DNA of 64,000 bases from an uncultured Muribaculaceae bacterium (GTDB taxonomy: Bacteria; Bacteroidota; Bacteroidia; Bacteroidales; Muribaculaceae): the NCBI GenBank assembly GCA_910586975.1, contig CAJUKX010000008.1, positions 32,671 to 96,670 on the forward strand. The letters are read 5' to 3'. Every line of letters starts with the position of its first letter. Positions within the stretch are counted from its first letter, which is position 1. The translations under genes and the position numbers were made by a program. The notes below the pieces were generated by a model, which had not been told where the DNA came from, ran no database searches, and was given only the letters and a program-made list of their open reading frames with translations. This document shows positions 17,828-26,342 of the stretch, piece after piece.

Positions 17828-19159
17828 ATGCCTCACCGTTATTTTCCGCATACCCCCGACGACATAGCTCAGATGCTAAAATCATGCGGAGCATCAGAGC
17901 TTGACGACTTGTTCTGCGATATCCCGGCAGAACTAAGACTCAAAGGTGGCTATAGACTGCCCGGAGCTATGTCTGAACCTGAGGTTAAAGCTGAATTAGA
18001 CAAAGCTTTCAGCAAATGCACACCGCTTGCATGTTTTGCCGGAGCTGGAGCTTACAACCATTATACTCCCGAAGTGATTCCGGCATTGACGTCCCGTTCT
18101 GAATTCCTCACGGCTTACACACCATATCAACCTGAGATTTCACAAGGTACCTTACAGTATATCTTTGAATATCAGAGCATGATAAGCCGGCTTACGGGGC
18201 TTGATGTAACCAACGCATCCATGTACGACGGAGCTACAGCCACTGCCGAAGCCATGATCATGGCGCTGAATGCCACACGCAAAAAACGCCGTATTCTCAT
18301 ATCGTCAACTGTTAATCCCGAAGTAGCTGCGGTAGTAAATACCTACGCTCATTATCAGAATATTCCGGTAGAAGTCATTCCGCAGAAAGACGGTGTGACA
18401 GACCGTGCCGAGCTTGAAATGATGCTCGGGGCAGGAGATGTTGCCGGTGTTATAGTCTCTTCACCTAACTATTACGGTATTCTTGAAGATTACAGTGGTT
18501 ATGCAGAAAAGATACACGAGAAGAAAGCTTTGTTCATCATCAATTCACCGGCTATAGCCCTTGGTGTAATAAAGTCACAAGGAGAATGGGGGGCTGACAT
18601 TGCTGTGGGCGACGCCCAGAGTCTTGGAATGCCATTGAATTATGGAGGCCCCTATCTCGGATACATGTCGTGTACCAATGCTTTGATGAGAAAACTGCCC
18701 GGACGAATTGTAGGCGCGACTACCGATGCCGATGGCCAACGTGTATTTGTGCTTACATTGCAAGCCCGCGAGCAACATATACGTCGTGAGAAGGCGACTT
18801 CCAACATCTGTTCCAATCAGGGTCTTATGACGCTGCACGCAGCGATCTACATGTCACTTATGGGGACCAAAGGACTGGAAGAGGTCAACCGCCTGTCGTG
18901 CAATGCCGCACATTATCTTGCTGAAAAGCTCGAAGAAACAGGTAAGGTGCGCCTGTCACATCCGGCTCAACCCTATCTCAATGAGTTTAAAATAACGGTT
19001 AAAGATCCGCTTACAACCTCCGCATTGCTTGAAGCACTCAAGAAAGAAGGTATACTGGGCGGAGTGGCCGTTGATGAAAATGAAATGATTGTTTCATGTA
19101 CAGAACTCACAACGCCTCAACTGATTGATAAGTATGTCACAACTGTTAAATCTCTGTAA
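17828..19159 (+). CDS. gcvPA: Glycine dehydrogenase (decarboxylating), subunit 1
   Basis: This is the N-terminal half of the P protein, encoded as a separate gene. The 443 residues include CFAGAGAYNHYTPEVIPAL, QPEISQGTLQ, the NASMYDGATATAEAM segment and NICSNQGLM, all typical of GcvPA. It has lost the PLP lysine, which lies in the partner subunit; the two form an alpha2beta2 enzyme that decarboxylates glycine and loads the aminomethyl group on GcvH. The next gene begins three bases downstream. Many Bacteroidota that I know have one fused GcvP of about 950 residues, so the split form is noteworthy. Confidence 0.95.
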   Translation: MPHRYFPHTPDDIAQMLKSCGASELDDLFCDIPAELRLKGGYRLPGAMSEPEVKAELDKAFSKCTPLACFAGAGAYNHYTPEVIPALTSRSEFLTAYTPYQPEISQGTLQYIFEYQSMISRLTGLDVTNASMYDGATATAEAMIMALNATRKKRRILISSTVNPEVAAVVNTYAHYQNIPVEVIPQKDGVTDRAELEMMLGAGDVAGVIVSSPNYYGILEDYSGYAEKIHEKKALFIINSPAIALGVIKSQGEWGADIAVGDAQSLGMPLNYGGPYLGYMSCTNALMRKLPGRIVGATTDADGQRVFVLTLQAREQHIRREKATSNICSNQGLMTLHAAIYMSLMGTKGLEEVNRLSCNAAHYLAEKLEETGKVRLSHPAQPYLNEFKITVKDPLTTSALLEALKKEGILGGVAVDENEMIVSCTELTTPQLIDKYVTTVKSL

Positions 19160-19162
19160 GCC

Positions 19163-20644
19163 ATGAATCGTAATCTATATGACAAACTGATCTTCGATCA
19201 TTCTCATCCGGGTCGTAAAGGCTACGACCTTCCGCGTTACGATTGGCCTGAAGCCATGTCGAAGCTCCCCTCGGAGCTGATGAGATCTGATGCCCCTCAG
19301 CTCCCCGAAGTTGACGAGCCTACAGTTGTAAGGCACTATACCAACCAGTCGACCAACAACTTTGGTGTAGATACAGGTTTCTACCCACTTGGCTCTTGTA
19401 CCATGAAGTACAATCCAAAGCTCAACGACAAACTTGCTGCAAATGACACCATAGCCCGTCTGCATCCTCGCCAACCCGAGGATACAGTGCAGGGTGCTCT
19501 CGAAATATACTGGAATCTGCAGCGTGCCTTGAGCGAAATAGGTGGCATGGCAGAGTTCACACTCAACCCATTTGCAGGGGCTCACGGCGAACTTACCGGC
19601 TTGTTGGTAATAAAAGCATACCACGAAAGTCGTGCCGATTTTGCCAGAACAAAAGTAATAGTGCCCGACTCGGCTCATGGTACAAATCCGGCCTCGGCAC
19701 ATGTGGCCGGATATGAAGTGGTAGAAGTCAAAAGCTTGCCCGACGGCACTGTAGACGTTGATGATCTCTGCTCCAAGCTCGGTCCGGATATCGCAGCCGT
19801 GATGATGACTAATCCCAACACTGTGGGTATGTTTGAAAAGAACATTCCTACTATATCCAAAGTAGTTCACGAAGCCGGTGCTTTGCTCTATTACGATGGA
19901 GCCAACCTTAATCCTATGCTCGGTATTGCTCGACCCGGCGACATGGGATTTGATGTGATGCACATCAATCTGCATAAGACATTCTCCACCCCCCACGGTG
20001 GAGGTGGACCCGGAGCCGGCCCTGTAGGTGTTCGTGCCGGTCTTGAACAATTCCTGCCCAATCCCAGAGTATATAAGAAGGAAGATGGAACTTTCGGAGT
20101 AAACGATTACTCTGATTCAGCTCTCGGTCGTATATCATCATGGCTCGGTAATTACACAGTTTTGATACGCGCTTTGGCATACATAATGACACTCGGCGCT
20201 GAAGGAATTGCCGAAGTGGGTCCGTTGGCCACATTAAATGCCAACTATATAATGAATGCCTTGAAAGACAAGTATCTGCTGCCGATTCCCGGACCTTGCA
20301 AACACGAATTTGTCTTTGACGGTCTTATTGACAAATCTACAGGTATCACTACCCTTAACATAGCTAAACGTCTACTCGATCTCGGATTCCATGCTCCTAC
20401 CATCTACTTCCCTTTGCTTTTCCATGAATCACTCATGATAGAGCCGACTGAAACAGAAAGCAGAGAGACACTTGATACCTTCATAGATGCCATGCGCACC
20501 ATTGCACGCGAAGCTGCCGAGAACCCCGATGTTGTAAAGACCGCTCCACATAATACTCCGGCTCGTCATCCCGATGATACTGAAGCAGCCCTTCATCCGG
20601 TTGTGACTTATTCTCAATATTTGGAAAAATTTGAATCGGAATGA
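19163..20644 (+). CDS. gcvPB: Glycine dehydrogenase (decarboxylating), subunit 2
   Basis: This is the PLP-binding half of the split P protein, 493 residues long. The PLP lysine is Lys272 in NLHKTFSTPHGGGG, and the substrate/PLP region SAHGTNPASA lies at about 170-178. It works with GcvPA to decarboxylate glycine. The stop codon overlaps the lpd start by four bases, so the last two genes are coupled. Length and motifs match the two-subunit P proteins found in Bacillus, Clostridia and Thermus. Confidence 0.96.
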   Translation: MNRNLYDKLIFDHSHPGRKGYDLPRYDWPEAMSKLPSELMRSDAPQLPEVDEPTVVRHYTNQSTNNFGVDTGFYPLGSCTMKYNPKLNDKLAANDTIARLHPRQPEDTVQGALEIYWNLQRALSEIGGMAEFTLNPFAGAHGELTGLLVIKAYHESRADFARTKVIVPDSAHGTNPASAHVAGYEVVEVKSLPDGTVDVDDLCSKLGPDIAAVMMTNPNTVGMFEKNIPTISKVVHEAGALLYYDGANLNPMLGIARPGDMGFDVMHINLHKTFSTPHGGGGPGAGPVGVRAGLEQFLPNPRVYKKEDGTFGVNDYSDSALGRISSWLGNYTVLIRALAYIMTLGAEGIAEVGPLATLNANYIMNALKDKYLLPIPGPCKHEFVFDGLIDKSTGITTLNIAKRLLDLGFHAPTIYFPLLFHESLMIEPTETESRETLDTFIDAMRTIAREAAENPDVVKTAPHNTPARHPDDTEAALHPVVTYSQYLEKFESE

Positions 20645-21963
20645 CAACATTCGATAATATAATTATAGGCGCCGGTCCCGGTGGATATGAACTTGCAGCC
20701 CGTCTCGCTGCCAAAGGCGAGACGGTGCTGGTTGTCGAAAAGGACAAACTCGGCGGCACATGCTTAAACCGTGGTTGCATTCCTACCAAATGCCTTGTGG
20801 CCACTGCTGAAGCTGCACATACAATAAATGAGTCTGCATCGCTTGGTATTGAAGCTGCGAGTTTCAAAATTAACTTTGAAACCGCGTATAACCGAATGAG
20901 ACAGGTTGTTGAAGGGTTGCGCGAAGGGGTTGCCGCAGAGTTGTCAAAATGTACAGTTATCTATGGCGAGGCCAAATTACTGGACAATAAAACAATTCTT
21001 GTGGGTGACGAAATATTCGAAGCTTCATCACGAATTATCATAGCTACCGGCTCCACTCCTGCCGTACTGCCTATTGAGGGTGCAGAACTTGCCATGACGA
21101 GCGATGATGTGCTAAACATGTCTGTTCTGCCTCCGTCGGTTATCATAATCGGAGGTGGCGTTATAGGAATGGAATTCGCTTCAATTCTTTCAAATTTAGG
21201 AGTAAAGACAACGGTAATAGAATTCTGTAAGGAAATTCTGCCACCTTTCGATCAGGAAGTTGCAAAGCGTCTGAGAATGACATTATCGCGCAAAGGTGTT
21301 GACATTATAACCGGTGCAGCTGTAACTTCAATCAAAAGTATGCCGGATGGCATGCTTCAGGTGACTTATTCAGGAAAACGCGGAGAATCGCAAATTGAGG
21401 CATCACAGGTGATAATGGCTGTTGGACGCAAACCTGTAATACCTGAAGGTGTATCGGAAGCCGGTATAGAACTGACTGCAAAGGGCTTTGTCAAAGTTGA
21501 TGAACACATGGAAACTTCTGTTGCGGGAGTCTATGCTATAGGCGATGTCAACGGCCTTATGATGCTTGCCCACGCGGCCATAGCGCAAGGACGCGTGGTA
21601 GCTGACGGAAATCCTGAACTCTTCGACATAAACCGGGTACCCTCGATTGTCTTTACCAATCCGGAAGTTGCATCAGTAGGAATGACTCCTGCCGGTCTTG
21701 AACAGAAAGGTATTTCTTTCAAGACAGAAAAACGGATGTTTGCCGGAAACGGAAAAGCTCAAGCGATGGGGAAACCTGAAGGCTTCATAAAATTCACCAT
21801 TTTGCCCGAATTTTCCAATCAGATAGCAGGCGTGACAATTATAGGTGCGCATGCTGCAGATCTCATTGCCGAAGCTACCATGCTTGTCACCGACAAAGTT
21901 TCAATTGATGATGTAGACAGCAGATATATTCACGCTCACCCTACTCTTTCAGAGATGTTTTGA
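20641..21963 (+). CDS. lpdA: Dihydrolipoyl dehydrogenase (L protein)
   Basis: Lpd reoxidises the dihydrolipoyl group of GcvH with FAD and NAD+. The 440 residues contain the FAD motif GAGPGGYE (10-17), the redox disulfide Cys41/Cys46 in GGTCLNRGC, the NAD motif GGGVIGMEFAS, the second FAD contact VYAIGDVNG and the catalytic C-terminal HAHPTLSEMF. The end is at the short limit for the family but the His-Glu pair is intact. Being last in lplA-gcvT-H-PA-PB-lpd, it is probably dedicated to glycine cleavage; no 2-oxoacid dehydrogenase genes are near. A terminator shared with the convergent gene follows. Confidence 0.95.
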   Translation: MTTFDNIIIGAGPGGYELAARLAAKGETVLVVEKDKLGGTCLNRGCIPTKCLVATAEAAHTINESASLGIEAASFKINFETAYNRMRQVVEGLREGVAAELSKCTVIYGEAKLLDNKTILVGDEIFEASSRIIIATGSTPAVLPIEGAELAMTSDDVLNMSVLPPSVIIIGGGVIGMEFASILSNLGVKTTVIEFCKEILPPFDQEVAKRLRMTLSRKGVDIITGAAVTSIKSMPDGMLQVTYSGKRGESQIEASQVIMAVGRKPVIPEGVSEAGIELTAKGFVKVDEHMETSVAGVYAIGDVNGLMMLAHAAIAQGRVVADGNPELFDINRVPSIVFTNPEVASVGMTPAGLEQKGISFKTEKRMFAGNGKAQAMGKPEGFIKFTILPEFSNQIAGVTIIGAHAADLIAEATMLVTDKVSIDDVDSRYIHAHPTLSEMF

Positions 21964-21990
21964 ATAAAACGTGTTTTCTGTTGACGATAA

Positions 21991-22024
21991 AACGCCGGTC
22001 TGAAATTCAGGCCGGCGCTTTTTA
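21991..22024. terminator. Bidirectional terminator between lpdA and the M18 aminopeptidase
   Basis: The stem CGCCGGTCTG pairs with CAGGCCGGCG (one G-T pair) around a short AT loop, with T runs on both sides (T5 to the right, AAAA on the left read as T from the other strand). It lies between two convergent genes and can serve both. Confidence 0.85.
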
Positions 22025-22037
22025 TAAGTTTTATCTA

Positions 22038-23339
22038 TCAAGATTTATAGAATTCGGTAAATACTGCAATCATGGCTGTGTGGTCGGAAAGCGATGCTGT
22101 CTCGCGCACAGAATGCATGGCCCATATTGGCGAACCTACATCCACGCCACGGAGTGGCAACTGCGATGTAAGGATATTACCCAGCGTAGATCCTCCGGCC
22201 ACATCACTGTGATTTACAAAATACTGGCAGGGTACGCCGGCTCGTTCGCAAAGCACTTTAAACACGGCTGCCGAATCAGCATCGGTCATATATTTGCAGT
22301 TGGCATTGATTTTAACAACCGGACCTCCGCCGAGCGTAGGATGATTGGTAGGATCCTGCTTCTCTACATAATTGGGATGCACGCCATGGGCGTCATCAGC
22401 CGAAATCATGAATGAATCTGATACCGCACGCATGAAGTCTTCTTCATTACCGCCTTTTGCAGCATTGATTCTGCGCAGGATGTAGTCAAGCATCGGGGAA
22501 GCAGCGCCTTGTTTTGTTCCTGATCCGGTTTCTTCATTATCAAAGATTGCCATGACACGGGTTGCACTGTCTGCTACTGAAAGTGTGTCGAGCATGGCAC
22601 ACATTGCTGCATGTACCATAGAGAGGTCGTCAAGGCGTCCTGATGTAATGAAGTCTCCATTAAGACCTACAACCGATGCGCGGGTAGTGTCAAACAACGA
22701 TAAATCGTAGTCTAAGATATCCGATGGTTTTACACCTAATTTTTCAGCTACAAGTTTAAGTACCAATCCTTTGGCATGATTCTTATCAGCAACTCTACCA
22801 ATGATGGGCAGCATATCTTTTTGCTTGGATAGAGGATTGCCTTCGTTCACGGCTCGATTGAAATGTATGGCCAGATGTGGAATGGTAAGCAGATGACGGT
22901 CAAACTTAACAAGGGCGGTTTCGGGTCTTAGAGGATTGTCGCTGCGCAGTATTACCCTGCCGGCAAGCGACAGAGGTCTGTCAAACCATGTATACAGTAT
23001 CGGACCGCCGTAAACCTCGGTATTTAGTTTTACGATATTGCCGTCACATAATATCTCACAGTTGGGCTTAATCCTAAAACCCGGAGAATCGCTGTGGGCA
23101 GATATAATTTTGTAGCCTTTTGAAGCTTCGCCGGCACCTACAACAAATGCAAACAGAGCAGAATCGTTTTTCTTAACGAAATAACGTCCGCCATCTGTAA
23201 GTTCCCAGGCATCACGCATATCAAGTTCTTTGAAACCGTTGGCTGAGAGATGCCCTGCCAAAGTCTTTATTGCCCAGAAATTTACAGGTGAGGCATCCAT
23301 AAAGGCTGCCAGATCCTTATAATTATTGTTAATATTCAT
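22038..23339 (-). CDS. apeB: M18 family aminopeptidase (aspartyl aminopeptidase type)
   Basis: This is a cytosolic metallo-aminopeptidase of 433 residues that removes N-terminal, often acidic, amino acids. Metal and catalytic motifs are visible: SAHSDSPGF (first His ligand), IFDNEETGSG (Glu pair), SADDAHGVHPNY and the C-terminal SLSDHTAM. The start at 23339 (MNINNNYKDLAAFM) matches the family; the frame upstream is open but overlaps the previous gene. It is last in the leftward group gmk, nadD, DUF5063, apeB, five bases after the DUF5063 stop codon. The substrate preference is family inference. Confidence 0.92.
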   Translation of the reverse strand: MNINNNYKDLAAFMDASPVNFWAIKTLAGHLSANGFKELDMRDAWELTDGGRYFVKKNDSALFAFVVGAGEASKGYKIISAHSDSPGFRIKPNCEILCDGNIVKLNTEVYGGPILYTWFDRPLSLAGRVILRSDNPLRPETALVKFDRHLLTIPHLAIHFNRAVNEGNPLSKQKDMLPIIGRVADKNHAKGLVLKLVAEKLGVKPSDILDYDLSLFDTTRASVVGLNGDFITSGRLDDLSMVHAAMCAMLDTLSVADSATRVMAIFDNEETGSGTKQGAASPMLDYILRRINAAKGGNEEDFMRAVSDSFMISADDAHGVHPNYVEKQDPTNHPTLGGGPVVKINANCKYMTDADSAAVFKVLCERAGVPCQYFVNHSDVAGGSTLGNILTSQLPLRGVDVGSPIWAMHSVRETASLSDHTAMIAVFTEFYKS

Positions 23340-23344
23340 ATATG

Positions 23345-23839
23345 TCAGAATGAATGATAGTATGAATTTATCGGGCGCAAAACATTGCAGAGAATCTGCG
23401 ACCAATATGAGTCGAAATCTTCTTTAACAGCTACGATGGCCGAAGCAGCTACATCATCAGTAGCATCGCGCACAGTTTCGAGATAGTTATAGAAGACTTG
23501 AAACAAGTCGGCCAAACCCTCGGCTATACTTGCTCCAATAGGAGTATCGGAATACTTCATGTCGTTCATAAACACTTCAAGATAAGAATCATCCTCACCC
23601 AAAAGTGATTCGATATTTCGCCGCACAGAATCATAAATTTCTTCTTCAAGCGCATCCTGGTTGATATAACCGTCGTCGAGTGCGCCTTCATCGGTAAGAT
23701 CTGAAGCCGTAATATATATTCTTGGGAGCAGACGCAGCATAGTGACTGCGAAATCACGTGGCTGCATGGTCGCGCAATTCTCACATGCCGAGCAATACTC
23801 GTTACATAAGGCCGTAAAGGCCAGTGCATTATTTGTCAT
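23345..23839 (-). CDS. DUF5063 family protein
   Basis: This 164-residue protein resembles the uncharacterised DUF5063 family. It is acidic and predicted largely helical, with no signal peptide or membrane segment. Four cysteines cluster near the N-terminus (CNEYCSACENC, about residues 12-22), which could bind metal, though I know of no evidence for that. Its ATG overlaps the nadD stop codon by four bases, and apeB follows five bases on, so it is firmly embedded in a housekeeping operon. Function unknown. Confidence 0.75.
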   Translation of the reverse strand: MTNNALAFTALCNEYCSACENCATMQPRDFAVTMLRLLPRIYITASDLTDEGALDDGYINQDALEEEIYDSVRRNIESLLGEDDSYLEVFMNDMKYSDTPIGASIAEGLADLFQVFYNYLETVRDATDDVAASAIVAVKEDFDSYWSQILCNVLRPINSYYHSF

Positions 23840-24420
23840 TTGTATAGTTTATGTTCTACGATATATTTATGCACACCGTTAGGAAGGAAATATTCCATAT
23901 CACGACCCTTGGCTATAGCATTTCTTATAAAAGTACTCGATATATTAGCCATAGGCGCATCAACTATTTCCATACCGTCTACATTGGTATCCGTAACAGG
24001 ATATCCGGGTCGTGGGTAAACAATCACGCCGTATGTATCGAGAATATGCTGTGCCTGTTTCCACCGATCAAAGATAGCCCAGTTGTCCGAACCGATTATG
24101 AGTTTAAATCGGTAGTCAGGATAACGTGATGCAAGCAAATCGAGAGTATTGACTGTATACGACGGGAGAGGCATTGTAAGTTCGATGTCGCATACATCAA
24201 GGTTGGTAGATCCTTTGATCGCGATATTCAGCATAGTGAGCCTCTTCATGTCCGGCAACAGAGCGCCGGGGTCTTTTTTCAGAGGATTTCTGGGCGAGAG
24301 AGTAAGCCAAACCTGATCAACATACCCCCATTGAGCCAGAAAGGATGCTATCATCATGTGGCCGATATGCACCGGGTTGAATGATCCTCCAAGGATTCCT
24401 ATAACTTTATTATTGTCCAT
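23836..24420 (-). CDS. nadD: Nicotinate-nucleotide adenylyltransferase
   Basis: NadD adenylylates nicotinate mononucleotide to deamido-NAD, the penultimate step of NAD synthesis. The 194 residues show GGSFNPVHIGH (11-21), the HxGH nucleotidyltransferase motif, and ISSTFIRNAI near the end. The ATG at 24420 gives the family N-terminus; a TTG seven codons upstream is less likely. It lies 83 bases downstream of gmk, and the spacer holds a perfect 14-bp hairpin; it overlaps the DUF5063 gene by four bases. Confidence 0.94.
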   Translation of the reverse strand: MDNNKVIGILGGSFNPVHIGHMMIASFLAQWGYVDQVWLTLSPRNPLKKDPGALLPDMKRLTMLNIAIKGSTNLDVCDIELTMPLPSYTVNTLDLLASRYPDYRFKLIIGSDNWAIFDRWKQAQHILDTYGVIVYPRPGYPVTDTNVDGMEIVDAPMANISSTFIRNAIAKGRDMEYFLPNGVHKYIVEHKLYK

Positions 24421-24469
24421 GTTAAGCTTTTGAAAAATCAATTGCTGAATATGTCCTGTCTAAAATAGC

Positions 24470-24500
24470 TTTCAGCATACAGGCTTCCTGTATGCTGAAA
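24470..24500 (-). repeat. Perfect 14-bp inverted repeat between gmk and nadD
   Basis: TTTCAGCATACAGG (24470-24483) and CCTGTATGCTGAAA (24487-24500) form a 14-bp stem with a three-base loop directly after the gmk stop codon. No T run follows on the minus strand, so it is not a standard terminator. It may be an RNA processing or 3'-end stability element inside the operon, or a weak attenuator. Confidence 0.6.
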
Positions 24501-24503
24501 CCC

Positions 24504-25073
24504 TTATGCAAGGAATTCTTTTATTAATGCTTTTGTTTCCTCTACAGCATCATTGAGATCTTCGTTCACAACACGTTTATCAAACTGCGGTGCAAAACTG
24601 ATTTCATATTCAGCACGTCCAACACGTGTGACGATTTGCTCGGGTGTATCAGTCCCTCTTTTAAGGAGTCGGCGTTGAAGCTCGGGAATGCTTGGCGGTT
24701 CTACAAATATCAGACAGGCATCCTCTCCATAACTTTTCTTAACGTTGAGCGCGCCTTTCACATCTATATCGAGAATCACATTATGGCCTTTGGCGAGCTG
24801 CAAGTCAACCTCGCTTTTCAGGGTACCGTAGTAGCGTCCGGGATAGACTTCTTCCCACTCTATGAACTCACCGTTCTCTACTGCATCACGAAAACGTTCT
24901 GTCGTAAGGAAGTGGTAATGCACTCCATCTTCTTCGCCTTCACGCGGAGCTCTGTTTGTTGCAGACACCGAAAATTCGAGGCCAATCGACTCGTCGTCGA
25001 GGATGCTGTTTATTATCGTTGATTTTCCGCAACCCGACGGTGCCGAAATAACTATAAGTTTACCTTTGGTCAT
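24504..25073 (-). CDS. gmk: Guanylate kinase
   Basis: Gmk phosphorylates GMP to GDP with ATP. The 189-residue protein has the P-loop SAPSGCGKST (10-19), SATNRAPREGEEDGVHYHF for GMP binding and the ILDIDVKGA strand. It appears to be the first gene of a leftward unit with nadD, DUF5063 and apeB. A promoter candidate lies about 35 bases upstream of the ATG. The gene is complete and ordinary. Confidence 0.96.
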   Translation of the reverse strand: MTKGKLIVISAPSGCGKSTIINSILDDESIGLEFSVSATNRAPREGEEDGVHYHFLTTERFRDAVENGEFIEWEEVYPGRYYGTLKSEVDLQLAKGHNVILDIDVKGALNVKKSYGEDACLIFVEPPSIPELQRRLLKRGTDTPEQIVTRVGRAEYEISFAPQFDKRVVNEDLNDAVEETKALIKEFLA

Positions 25074-25108
25074 AACAGGTTAAAAATCGTTAGTTGTTTT
25101 TACTCCTG

Positions 25109-25140
25109 CGAATTTACGCAAAAAGAAAGCAAATTGCAAA
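25109..25140 (-). promoter_or_regulatory. Promoter candidate of gmk
   Basis: On the minus strand TTTG (25140-25137), 20 bases, TAAATTCG (25116-25109). Spacing is ideal, with one mismatch in the -7 box (TTCG for TTTG). Confidence 0.5.
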
Positions 25141-25310
25141 ATTTATCCTGTAAAATTCACAAAAATTGATTGGACGTAATTGTAATATTAGCTTGCCGGT
25201 CGCCATATAACGGTATATTTATGTAGTCAAGCTACAGGAGTTTTGACTTTTGTAAGCAATTTTTTCCAACATTAACGCATTTTGGTCTCAAATCTTATCT
25301 GAAAAATGAC

Positions 25311-25318
25311 TAATTTTG
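25311..25318 (+). promoter_or_regulatory. Probable -7 element of the dusB promoter
   Basis: TAATTTTG at 25311-25318 lies 16 bases before the ATG. A TTTG is present at 25281 but at 26 bases distance, too far for the consensus. The rest of the 261-base gap between gmk and dusB shows no gene or clear structure. Confidence 0.55.
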
Positions 25319-25334
25319 CAAAAAAAATTGACGT

Positions 25335-26330
25335 ATGAAGATTGGAAACATAGATTTAGGCGATTCACCGGTGATGCTTGCTCCGATGGAAGATGTCACT
25401 GACGAATCGTTCCGTCTTATTTGTAAAGAAATGGGTGCCGACATGACTTATACAGAATTTGTCAGTGCCGATGCCCTCATACGCAATATTCAGGCGACCA
25501 CCCGCAAACTAAAAATCAATCCGGGCGAAAGGCCTACTGCCATTCAGATATATGGCAAGGAAGTGGAGCCTATGGTTGAGGCGGCCAAGATTGCAGAAAC
25601 TGCAGCACCCGACTTGATTGATATAAACTTTGGATGTCCGGTTAAAAAAGTAGCCGGTAAAGGTGCCGGTGCAGGCATGCTCCGCAATATCCCGCTGATG
25701 CTCGAAATAACTCGCGCTGTGGTCGATGCGGTCAAACTCCCCGTCACAGTCAAGACACGTCTGGGTTGGGATCACGACTCCAAAATCATAGTTGACCTGG
25801 CTGAGCAGCTTCAGGACTGTGGCATACAAGCCATTACAGTACATGGGCGTACACGCTCGCAATTATATTCGGGTGAAGCCGACTGGGATATGATTGCCAA
25901 AGTTAAACAGAATCAACGTCTTAAAATACCCGTAATTGGCAACGGCGACATTACCACACCGTTAAAGCTGAAAGAAGCCTTTGAGCGATATGGTGTTGAT
26001 GGTGTGATGGTTGGCCGTGCTTCGATAGGCGCACCATGGATTTTCCATGATTTCAAGCAGATGCTTCTCGAAGGACATTACGAAGAACTGCCTATATCTG
26101 TTAAATTTGACTTGTTGAGACGTCAGATTCACGAAAGCATCGACCGTATTGACGAATACAGGGGCATCCTCCACATACGCCGTCATCTTGCAGCATCGCC
26201 TATTTTCAAGGGTATTCCTGATTTCAAGCAGACGCGCATAGCTATGCTCAGAGCATCAACTCTCGGTGAGCTTGAATCTGTGCTCGACCATATCCAGAAT
26301 TTTATTCTCCCAAAATATTCATCACAATAA
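25335..26330 (+). CDS. dusB: tRNA-dihydrouridine synthase DusB
   Basis: Dus enzymes reduce uridines in the tRNA D-loop using FMN and NADPH. The 331-residue protein has the FMN-barrel start MLAPMEDVTDESFR, the DINFGCPVKKV motif with the catalytic Cys101, and a VHGRTRSQLYSG segment; a DusB-type helical C-terminal domain follows. It is the first gene of a rightward unit with a GIN-domain protein (12 bases on) and a flippase. The assignment to DusB rather than another Dus is by overall similarity. Confidence 0.92.
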   Translation: MKIGNIDLGDSPVMLAPMEDVTDESFRLICKEMGADMTYTEFVSADALIRNIQATTRKLKINPGERPTAIQIYGKEVEPMVEAAKIAETAAPDLIDINFGCPVKKVAGKGAGAGMLRNIPLMLEITRAVVDAVKLPVTVKTRLGWDHDSKIIVDLAEQLQDCGIQAITVHGRTRSQLYSGEADWDMIAKVKQNQRLKIPVIGNGDITTPLKLKEAFERYGVDGVMVGRASIGAPWIFHDFKQMLLEGHYEELPISVKFDLLRRQIHESIDRIDEYRGILHIRRHLAASPIFKGIPDFKQTRIAMLRASTLGELESVLDHIQNFILPKYSSQ

Positions 26331-26342
26331 ATCAGCTTAAAA

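Noticed and set aside
19175..20050. A 291-codon open frame on the strand opposite gcvPB
   Set aside because: It has no recognisable family and a composition rich in Cys and His of the kind produced by antisense reading; gcvPB on the other strand is fully conserved.
25074..25334. A structured RNA or tRNA in the 261-base gap between gmk and dusB
   Set aside because: Short self-complementary pieces (such as GTAG...CTAC) are present, but no tRNA cloverleaf, T-loop or conserved RNA core could be found; only promoter elements are supported.
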